The notes under the pieces were generated by a model. That model saw nothing but the letters and a program-made list of their open reading frames with translations. It was not told the DNA's origin and did no database searches. Made by a program: the position numbers and the translations under genes. From the NCBI GenBank assembly GCA_038277395.1, contig CM076190.1, positions 231,046,082 to 231,110,081 on the forward strand: a stretch of 64,000 nt of DNA. The letters run 5' to 3'. Source of the stretch: Dryocosmus kuriphilus (Eukaryota; Arthropoda; Insecta; Hymenoptera; Cynipidae). Positions 55,691 through 64,000 of the stretch are shown here, one piece after another (position 1 is the first letter of the stretch; every line of letters starts with the position of its first letter).

Positions 55691-56779
55691 ATGGCGCAAG
55701 CTAAACTTTCGGAACGAGAGAGGGTATCTGTATTAATGATGCGTGGTTGGGGAGATCGAGTTCGATCTTATGATCAAGTTCGTTTGCTTTTTAATCGCAC
55801 TTTTCGCAATGAAGAAGGGTTAAATCCTGTCTCAAAATCAACAATTGAAAGAACTGTAAGGCGCTTTATAAATGATGGATCTATCAAGGACCTTCAGAGA
55901 ACTGGTCGGCCTAAATCTGCAGGATCTGAGGAGATGCAGATGGACATAGCCCAAGCATTTGTTGAAAACCCACAAATTAGTTTACGTCGAGCTATTGATG
56001 AGCGTGAAGTTGCTCCTGAGACAGTGCGAAATATTTTAAAAAGCAATAATTTCCATCCTTACAAAGTTCATCTGGTACAAGAGCCCAATGAAGACGATCC
56101 TGATCGTCGGGTTGAATTTTGTGAAATTATGATGGACAGAATTGATAGATATTCTTTTTTCTTGTACAATACAGTATTTTCAGATGAAGCTACTTTCACT
56201 TTAAAAGATGAAGTTAACAGGCAAGATTGTAGATATTGGTCCGACACAAATCCTGATTGGACGTTGGAGAGTCACACACAATATCCACAAAAGATTATTG
56301 TTTGGGCCGGTATCTTGAATGATATATTGATAGGCCCTTTCTTCATCGATGGTAATCTCAATGCCCGTGCATATGAAGAGATTCTCAGAAACCAAATTGT
56401 ACCAAGAATAAGGGAGATTACAGGCGATAATTTTCAAAATATTTGGTTTCAGCAGGACGGAGCAGCGGCTCATTACGGTAGGGAGGTTCGAGAATATTTG
56501 GATACTCAGTTCCCTCAAAGGTGGATTGGAAGAAGGGGTGAAATCGAGTGGCCTGCTAGATCTCCTCACCTGACGCCTCTCGACTATTTTCATTGGGGTT
56601 ATTTAAAGAGCAAAGTATACTCAAGGCAACCCCAAAGCTTAGACGAATTGCAGAATCGGATTCTGCAACAGGCTACTTTCATTGATAGGGATATGATTCG
56701 TAATGCTGTAACTCATTTTTACAATCGCATAGCTTTTTGTCAAAAAGCTCAAGGCTTTCAGTTCGAACATCTTCACTGA
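55691..56779 (+). CDS. Intact DD41D mariner-like transposase, 362 aa
   Basis: Cut-and-paste transposase of the Tc1/mariner superfamily, acting in the nucleus on the element's inverted repeats. The N-terminal bipartite HTH (residues 1-115) includes LSERERVSVLMMRGWG and KSTIERTVRRF, and TGRPKSAG links to the second HTH. Catalytic aspartates are D165 (VFSDEATF), D256 (WFQQDGAAAH) and D298 (PLDYFHWGYLK); 41 residues separate the last two. The insert GRRGEIEWPARSPH carries H at position 292, where relatives often have D (SPDL); this is not the catalytic position. There is one continuous frame from a clear ATG. It is probably a recent arrival. Confidence 0.93.
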   Translation: MAQAKLSERERVSVLMMRGWGDRVRSYDQVRLLFNRTFRNEEGLNPVSKSTIERTVRRFINDGSIKDLQRTGRPKSAGSEEMQMDIAQAFVENPQISLRRAIDEREVAPETVRNILKSNNFHPYKVHLVQEPNEDDPDRRVEFCEIMMDRIDRYSFFLYNTVFSDEATFTLKDEVNRQDCRYWSDTNPDWTLESHTQYPQKIIVWAGILNDILIGPFFIDGNLNARAYEEILRNQIVPRIREITGDNFQNIWFQQDGAAAHYGREVREYLDTQFPQRWIGRRGEIEWPARSPHLTPLDYFHWGYLKSKVYSRQPQSLDELQNRILQQATFIDRDMIRNAVTHFYNRIAFCQKAQGFQFEHLH

Positions 56780-56780
56780 A

Positions 56781-56905
56781 GCATGAGAGGCAAGGGGACT
56801 GACGCTAATCAAGCACCCCGAAACGTGAGAGGCAAGGGGACTCACGCTAATCAAGCACTCCGAAACATGAGAGGCAAGGGGACTCACGCTAATGAAGCAC
56901 CCCAA
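56781..56905 (+). repeat. 42-bp tandem repeat after the transposase
   Basis: Three units of 42 bp with GAGAGGCAAGGGGACTCACG, starting at the transposase stop codon. It would code a 14-residue unit (MRGKGTHANQA-like) in a plus frame, but there is no sign it is translated. Confidence 0.88.
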
Positions 56906-57631
56906 AGCGAACAGAATTTACTACGTCCACGTCGTTGTACCTGGGTAATGCTAAACGTAAACGTAAACTGCTTGGAAAAAACCTTGAAAAACCCTTGAAG
57001 ATCATCACCAAGATCAATACAGAGCTCACCAATGAATTTCTCGTTGAAATTTACTTCAGGAATTACACTGACCTCTTGGAAAACTTTGTTAATTTCAAAT
57101 AACCTCTAACTTACCTTGAACGATACAATTGACCTACGACTTGGGTACGTACCTGAACGTAGAATTTTCTGCTCTATCGACGGCAGATGTAAAAAAAGGG
57201 GGTTTCCATTTAAAAAATCAAAGTTGAGCTTCAAAAAGCCATGAAGGTCAACTTCAAGGTCAAAATGAAGGTCACTATTGAATTCCTCGTTGAAATTTAC
57301 TTCAGGAATTGCACTGATCTCTTGGAAAACTTTGTTAGTTTCAAATAACCTCTAACTGACCTTGAAGGTTACAATTGATCTATGACCTGGGTACGTACCT
57401 GAACGTAGAATATTCCGGTCTATCGTTCGCAGATGTAAAAAAAGGGGGTTTCCATTTAAAAAAAAACAAAGTTGACCTTCAAGAAGCCATGAAGGTCAAC
57501 TTCAAGGTCAAAATAAAGGTCACCATTGAATTCCTCGTTGAAATTTACTTCAGGAATGACCTTCACTTTTTTGAAACATATTTTACCTGAGGAAACATCC
57601 AACCATCCCGGGACTTTTTAGACACCCTGTA

Positions 57632-58505
57632 TATATATATATATATAGTTTTCCTAATCCCTAGTATTATTATTCTATGGAAAGGATATTTTATAATTAA
57701 TTTATTGTTAGACAAAAAACTGGAACCTTACAATGCTAATCTTACATATACAATTTTCTCTAGGATGGAGAGATGCCTCTAAAAGGTCTTTCTTTCTTAT
57801 AACAAAAAATGGTAATAGATTTTAATTCTTCAGATTGGAATTCAATAGTTCTTATCAATAAAAGTGTCAATATTCTTACATGAAGTTTTTACCCTTTTTT
57901 TCTAAATATTATTCCCAAATCCTAGAAATCATAAGAGGTATAATACGAGACTGGTCTTCCTGCAGTCTTTTTATATTTCTTTTATTATTTTTAGAGTTTA
58001 GTCATAGAAGCGCATCTATTACAGAAATACCAAGTGAACTTCTATTCTTTACCAATGATACTCCAGAGTCAAGACACCCATTGGACGATGCCAGAAATGT
58101 ATTTGGGACACATATCAAGAGTGAAACCAAGATTCCTCATCAAAACTCTTTCCTCAATCAATGTTATATAATTCAATTCTTAAAAGATATCACGGACAGA
58201 GTTAAAGAGTGAACTCGATATTCCTCAGCGATTTTCTCTCTAGATTTGTAATATATCACTTCCCCTGGGCCAAATCCTTTGTCTCCCATGTGATATATTC
58301 AATATAAACACAAACTATCATAGAAACCTTCAAAATCTTCCTCTACTGATTTCTTCTTGTGACCTTAGTGAAAGCAGTAAGATATCTTCCTTATTTCACA
58401 GATGAGCAAGAGCTAGGATGAGGTCAGAACTCGTGCTCGAGTCCGTCTCCTCGTTTCTTTGGCGGACCGGTTTTTATGGACCCGCGTACTCCCTAGAAGG
58501 GGAAG
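57632..58505. other. Mostly no gene; one hydrophobic ORF
   Basis: The plus-strand frame 57880-58212 (110 codons) has a hydrophobic run CSLFIFLLLFLEF followed by a polar region, like an envelope signal or secreted protein start, but I recognise no family. Confidence 0.25.
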
Positions 58506-58509
58506 TCTC

Positions 58510-58637
58510 GCGACTTGCGTATTTACAACAGCGTCTTGTGCTATGCTACTGCTAGAATACAAGGGTTTCGCTGTCGAACTGGTACTCTAATAATAGGCTT
58601 ACATATTGACGTATATTTACCTGATATGTGGGTTCCA
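58510..58637. repeat. 128-bp direct repeat, copy 1
   Basis: Matches 59906-60033 in the same orientation (landmarks ATTTACAACAGCG, TGCTAGAATAC/GCAGG, GGGTTTCGCTGTCGA and TGGGTTCCA), 1,396 bases apart. The pair encloses minus-strand ORFs and might be remnants of LTRs. Confidence 0.8.
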
Positions 58638-58719
58638 TTAGCCCCCTTTAAAATTCGCTGGCACATTTTCCACTTATTTCTACATATACACCAAAAATAA
58701 TCAGAGGTCTAAGTGTGAT

Positions 58720-59606
58720 TCAGTCGGATTTTAAATAATTGAACGTCAATAGAAAGAAGGTGTCCCTGTTTTTGTGCTCAGGTAGTTTCTTAAGGTCAGT
58801 TTCCTTCCTGCTCCACGATATATTTAAAGGCCATGCCTGCTCCGGTGACAATTTCCGATATTGTTCTCTCAATTCTTCTGTTTCGTCTAAGGGACCCCGT
58901 CGGCTGGCGCTGAGTTTCTTTCTTTGAATTATTCTGCGTTTTTTGGTATTTTCTGCCGAGGAGAAATCCCTATATAGCTGTTCCATCCTGGTCAGTTTTC
59001 TCTTTCCCCTTCCTTCCTTCTCAGGTAGTTTGGCCTTGCTGCATTCAGGTTTTCTTGGTTCTCAAGTTCCTTCGAGATTTTCCTATCGGGGTAAAGGCAA
59101 ATGGAGTTGATCTTGAATCTTTTTATTCCTTATATCTCTTCCTTCCTTGGTGCTGCAAAGAGAGGTATTTTATCTGTTGCCTTATTCCAATTTAGCGCGT
59201 TTGTTTTGTTTTCTATTTTATTGATTCCTTTATTATTCTTGTCAATGATAGTTGGGACGTCAGGCTTCTCTTTTCTGAAGGTATCTTCGTTCTTTAAATT
59301 TTTATTCTTTGTATCTTCAGTGAGAAATCCTTTCTCCACAAGTGAATTCTGATGTACCTCTTCCTTTACTTTGATTTGTTCATCACTTGCCACTTTTTGT
59401 CTTCGGATCTCTTTCCTGGTTTTATCGGTATTTGTTCCCACAATTTTCCTTCCGTTTAACATCTTCCTCTTTTTACCTGGTCGGTCTAATGGTTGCCTGA
59501 GTGTAGCTATTATTTTAGGAAATTGTTTTTCAATCACTTCAATCCTATCGGCTTCTTCCACTATTCCACGATATTGGATACCCCTTGTACGGTGGGTGTT
59601 CAGCAC
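58720..59606 (-). pseudogene. Lysine-rich ORFs of unknown family
   Basis: Two minus-strand frames: 59606-59130 (158 codons, very lysine- and glutamate-rich, with KKRKMLNGRK and low sequence complexity) and 58986-58720 (88 codons, SASRRGPLDETEELREQYRK). They are offset by a frameshift and stops near 59000-59130. Their position between direct repeats suggests a gag-like or other element protein, but no diagnostic motif is visible. Confidence 0.35.
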
Positions 59607-59905
59607 CTAGCACTGCGTTGCTGTCTGCGGCATATTTTCCCTTGAGAGGATCCCTCGAGAATGATTTATCTATTCTAGCTTCCTTCCGGATGCCTCTCTA
59701 CTAATTACAGACCGCCATCCCCACCTTTTCTTTTTCCTCATTGGGTCCCGTTATGATACTTCCTCTTCCCTCAAGTATTTCCTTAAGCCGTAGGCGTGGT
59801 ATTGCCCTCTCACACTTCCCGTCTCAGGGTCCTGTAAAATGTAAACACAGTCGCCTACTTGTTTTCAAATTTTGTACGGACTTTCATATAATTTCTCTGC
59901 GCGGA

Positions 59906-60033
59906 CTGGCTTACACATTTACAACAGCGCCCTGTGCTATGCTGCTGCTAGAATGCAGGGTTTTCGCTGTCGAGCTGGTAGTCTAATAATAGGGTTACAT
60001 ATGTACGTATATTTAACTAATATATGGGTTCCA
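59906..60033. repeat. 128-bp direct repeat, copy 2
   Basis: Second copy of the repeat at 58510-58637, with scattered differences. Confidence 0.8.
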
Positions 60034-60293
60034 ATATATATATAAAGGTATGAAATAAGTGTTATATTTTCCCTTTTCTATTAAAAAAAGTATCTTTCTA
60101 AAGATAAGTTAGCCTGTTTAAGCAGTCAAAAATTAGCTTTTTAAATAAAGAAATGTACTGCAGAACTCCAATCTTTGACTGCCTAAAAGGCCTACACTTC
60201 TCTTCGGAAAGTACTTTTCTAATATTTGTTCTTTGTTACCGATTCCTCTTCGAGGCCTGAGTATTAAATTGTTATTAAACAATCATTTAGGCT

Positions 60294-60958
60294 TTAGGAA
60301 TGAAGCAAAGGATTATCTTCTGTATGTTTTATTACAAAATATAGTGAGATTGGGCAACGATTGCCTACATTGGCTTCCTTGACTTCCCTTCGTTTCAATT
60401 CAGTAACTTTGCCGCTTATCATATTTATTTTCACCCTGCGTTTATTGTGACCTCTATTTGTAGTATTCCTAATATATATTCCATGAAGAACATCCTGACA
60501 CTTCAATAATGCAAAAACGTCACCCTCGGATGTTGACAATACAATCTTTTCTCCGATTGACGTGGGTACATATCTATGATTTCCTAACAATATTAAAAGT
60601 GACTTATCGGCAGGGAATGTGTACCTTCGAAGTTGGAATAGCTGATTCAGATTCCACTTGGGAATCAACCGAATAACCTCAGGTCCGTCGGAGGAAGTAG
60701 GTTCGGCAGCTGGAGACCAGAACCAGGCAGGAGACTCTTGAGCTTCAACATGTCTCGGGGCCGTCACAGGATACCCAGCAGGAGGCCTCGGAACCTTAAA
60801 AGGACTCGAATCCCCGACAGAGGAATGAGGTCTGCCAAGAGAATAAAAGGTCCATTCCGTGGAATGCGTTTGCCATCAGGATAACTATCAAACTGTGAAC
60901 TGAATCCTACAACAAAAAACAGGAGCAGTTTTAGGACATTTTTAAGGCTTCGTAGCAT
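60294..60958 (-). CDS. Unrecognised ORF pair, possible secreted-protein gene
   Basis: The frame 60958-60764 opens MLRSLKNVLKLLLFFVVGFS, a credible signal peptide, followed by a region ending in a stop. The next frame (60767-60294) reads on with PEVIRLIPKWNLNQLFQL, PTSIGEKIVLSTSEGD and RRVKINMISGKVTELKRREV. A CTCTTGG/GAGTCC region near 60850 may hide a frameshift joining the two. A polypyrimidine-AG (TTTTTTGTTGTAG) near 60905 on the minus strand could be a splice acceptor. I do not recognise the family; it may be host or mobile. Confidence 0.35.
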
Positions 60959-61099
60959 CGTGCAGACACAAGATAAACATTCACAAAAATCTAGACCATT
61001 AATTAGTTAAAAATATTTATAAACAGTAAAACCCAGTGAATCAAGCTATTACCGATCAATCTGATTATCAGCTTCAGAACAAAATGATCCATTATTTCG

Positions 61100-62950
61100 G
61101 ATTGAAAAATTAAAATTTTTTTTTTGACTAGTGTCAACAAATAAGATCACGATGTTACATGTTTTCGACCTTCTTTCGCTTTTTAAAGCAGAAACGTAAA
61201 ACTGTTTGACCCTGTGAGACTTCTTTGGAAATGAAATGATTTATCTGAAAGTTCCAAGTTTCGCCGAAAAATTTAAAGAGCCTACAATTCTTCATACTGT
61301 AAACTTTCTATAATAATACGTGATCAATTTTGTTGAAAAATATCCATCTTGGCAAACATTTTCTAACAGAACCTCAAACTTTTGAGGGTCGTAAGTTTTT
61401 ATAAAATACCTGACAGTATAATGATAGGAAAATGTTGCTTTTTGAGAATTCGCGATTGTTTCAAAAGCTATATTATGTATAAAAAACTTACAGTCAGTTA
61501 TGTGTGCTATTATGAGAGAAAAGGGTTCACCAATCTGAGGGTATTTTTAGAATTTTGAATATAATTCGATATTTTTCACACAAAACATTAGGTCGTTATA
61601 GTAGGTGATTCTAAGCGATGATCCGTATTTTTATATCAGCTCATGCAAAGTAGCGAATAAAAGTAATATAACTTAAATATGATTCAAGTTGTATGCCTTT
61701 AAAAATATGTCACATTAAGTTTCATGAAAATATCATTCTGCGAAAAAGCTTTCCTAAAATGAATTCAAATTTTTGAAACTTTTGAGTCTTCTGGAAGAGA
61801 TAAAATTTATGGAAATTGTAGTTTATAAAATGTGCTAATTTTTTTGGTGAAGAATATCCATTCTCAGCGACAATTCCCTAATACAAACCGAAGGTATTGA
61901 AACATGCAAGTTTCCTGAAATGCCAAATGCTTGGCTAAAAAGTTTGATTTCTGGCGAAAGTTCCTCAACAGAAGCTCAACGTGTTCAAAAATGTAAGTGT
62001 TCTAAAGGACCTAATGATCATTGTCGAAAAGTGTTTATTTATGGCGAAAGTTTATTAACGCAACCTTAAAAAACTTAACCTGTAAGCTTTCTAAATGAGC
62101 TGACCATTTTCGTTGAAAATTATATTCGTTTTCGCCTAAAATCGCGCAATATGATCTAGAATATAGCGAATAGATAAACTACCAACCAATTTGACATTCT
62201 TAACTATAGTCAGCAAAAAGTATATTCAGCATGTGTGCAAAAGTTACAGTAGTTACAAAAATGAGAATGTAGCCAGTTCAATATTTTCTAAAACATCTAA
62301 CACTTTTTTTTTTTAAATATCCATCTCCTTTAAAACTTTATTAACATAACGTTAAACTGTTGAAGCTTGTAAACTTTCTAAAGGAACTACTAGTAAACAG
62401 AAACCTTCACGTCCGAGATTTCACAACATATTCTCAAATGTTTTAAACTCGTATGTTTTCTAAAGGATCTGATGCCGTTCATAAGAAAATATTGATTTCC
62501 GGCGATAAAAATGGATAATACTATTGTTTTTTATCCCGATGGACACATTTTGGAAAAATTCATTCAGCTTATTTATGTACCGATACAAATTAATTTAGTA
62601 ATTGTGCAAATGTTTCTACTATTACGAAAAGTTTAGAATTTAACATTCTACATAATGATTCAGAATAAGGCGCACATATGACCGCTTCTACTTTAACTCA
62701 AAGTACTTTCTGGTTCTGAAATTCTAAGAAATTTTTTATCCATATGGATACTATCAAATTCAGTGTTGTATAACACATATTCTGTATTATCCCAGGATAG
62801 ATTCAGCATAAATTTCTTCTCGTTTCGGACATAATCATTGCTTAGAAACAAATAGCAGTTGGGATGAAATTTGGTTCAATAGTTATTTGCGGAATAAGCG
62901 AAATTATCCTTTAAGGAAGATACTACCCAAATCAATTTTCCTAGGATTCT
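61100..62950. repeat. Ancient degenerate tandem repeat of about 100 bp
   Basis: Recurring, poorly conserved phrases such as GGCGAAAGTTCCTCAACAG, GGCGAAAGTTTATTAACGC and AAACTTTCTAAAGGA/TGTAAGCTTTCTAAATGA near 61300, 61365, 61860, 61950, 62040, 62330 and 62380. Spacing is irregular around 90-110 bp. No coding sequence is present. Confidence 0.55.
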
Positions 62951-63656
62951 TCTCTAACTTACACAAAATATTTCTTGTGATGCAAAACGTCACTGATTAA
63001 ACTTTGAGTTTGCCTAGCATCGTGGTTTGAGAGATATGAGGCCTTAAAGTTTTAGAATTTATCACGCGTCATATAGGCCTAGTCGCCATGTAATGGTAAT
63101 TCTGGAGACGTTTCCGATTATAACTTAAAAACGACTTTCAGCGATTTGCTAAAAAAACGTTATGGTATCTTTGAAGCCTTAGACAGAATGTTATCCAAAA
63201 GGCAGGAAGCCTAGCGTCACCGTCAGCCAGATATTTTAAAACAAAGTTAGACGTTTAGTTTTAAATTAACTACATAAACGTAGCGACTGGCGACTGGCAA
63301 CGTATAGCCATGTCTCTCTCCCTCCCGCTAGTCTCACTGAGTGTGTACACATGAACGCTGTACTTGGTTGTGTGTACTACACAGTTGAGCTCGATTTGTA
63401 CAGTTCACTTACAAAAGTTTGATATTTGATTTTGGGTGTTTTGAGTGGCGCTAGTGTATCAGCAAGCCGTATGTTTTTAACAGTGATGGTAGGGTGGTAA
63501 CATCCTCAATTTACCAGTAGAATTAAGGACAATCGCCAATTACATGGCTAGTGTATAAACGATGTTCATCTTTTCAAAGTGTAAGAAAAATGGATAATCA
63601 ATTATTAAGGAATTTTGGTAATAGTGTATAATTCAGGAAATTTCTGCTATGTATTT
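62951..63656. other. No gene seen
   Basis: AT-rich sequence. A short GC-richer patch at 63290-63380 is unassigned. Confidence 0.4.
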
Positions 63657-64000
63657 GTCCTATTAGTCTTTTTACACACAGAATTTGAACATAGTGAAGA
63701 AGGCATTGTTTTTGAATCACTACCCACAAAATTTGATTGAGAAATATATAGAAATTTGAATTAAATATGATAAAAGCAAACATAACAAATGTTTTGTTTC
63801 TGATACTCCACAAGCAGAGACAGACAGCTCAGTTTTTCTAACACATTTGTCCTTCCATACTTTGGTCAAATTTCTAAAACTATTCATAGATTTAATAATT
63901 ATTTAGAGGATGTTTCCTTTCCGAGATTTTGATAACATTTGGTAGAAAGGTTGATTGACTGACGAAATACTTCCGATCATATTGTGTTTATTAAGCCGAG
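63657..64000. repeat. Dispersed repeat A, copy 2 (cut by window end)
   Basis: Second copy of the sequence at 17921-18264, in the same orientation and still matching at the last base, so the repeat may continue beyond the window. Confidence 0.85.

Larger units (their letters stand above)
55072..57631 (+). mobile_element. Mariner-like DD41D element with long inverted repeats
   Basis: The ends are CAGGGTGTCCAAAAAGTCCC (from 55074) and its inverse GACTTTTTAGACACCCTG (to 57629), each flanked by TA. The left arm is about 55074-55460. The right arm (about 57000-57629) is longer because a segment of about 245 bp is duplicated in tandem (marker GGTACGTACCTGAACGTAGA near 57148 and 57390). The transposase between them is intact. 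Confidence 0.9.

Overview
The window is eukaryotic, AT-rich and dominated by transposable elements. The mix of element families (R1-like, RTE-like and R4/NeSL-like LINEs, mariner, Tc1 and pogo lineages, a Penelope-like element, a Polinton/Maverick-type element) and the arthropod-style TATA/Inr promoters point to an arthropod, most likely an insect. I cannot place it further. I see no rRNA or tRNA gene, no CRISPR array and no confident conserved host gene. Almost every recognisable coding stretch belongs to a mobile element, and most are broken by stops, frameshifts, deletions or nested insertions.

Layout. 1-6.8 kb: part of a Polinton/Maverick-like element, with the end of a retroviral-type integrase plus chromodomain (+), a protein-primed-type DNA polymerase B (-) and a small intact ORF (+). 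The polymerase and the small ORF share a divergent promoter that carries four perfect heat-shock elements between two TATA/Inr pairs. 7.4-8.5 kb: a 39-bp tandem repeat, then a palindromic Penelope-type insertion with a hammerhead-ribozyme core on each arm and a 13-bp target duplication. 8.7-10.3 kb: an open 524-codon gene of a DDE-like family (DUF7869-like). 11.1-14.8 kb: a DNA transposon with about 450-bp terminal inverted repeats and a decayed transposase of a family I cannot name; a second relic of that family lies at 51.3-52.7 kb. 16-26.8 kb: RTE-like LINE (-), a Tigger/pogo relic (+), another LINE relic (+) and an R4/NeSL-like LINE (-).

26.9-35.9 kb: a foldback, a Tc1-like element, simple and satellite repeats including a roughly 155-bp satellite, and two clusters of GCGAAGC mini-hairpin motifs. 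35.9-38.2 kb: a second RTE-like copy (+). 38.6-42.4 kb: an R1-like LINE with both ends, a 14-bp target duplication and no reverse transcriptase. 43-51.3 kb: a pogo-like element with long repeated arms, invaded by a MITE, which was invaded by a Penelope-like element, which was invaded by a GC-rich 1.6-kb sequence of unknown class. A SINE-like sequence and an internally deleted mariner interrupt its transposase. 55.1-57.6 kb: a mariner-like element with an intact 362-codon DD41D transposase and long inverted repeats. 57.9-61 kb: uncertain ORFs and a 128-bp direct repeat. 61.1-64 kb: an old degenerate satellite and a second copy of a 344-bp repeat first seen at 17.9 kb.

The only coordinated gene set is the Polinton-like element: integrase and polymerase are convergent, and polymerase and the small ORF are divergent from one promoter. 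The rest is a layered record of insertions whose order can be read from target duplications.
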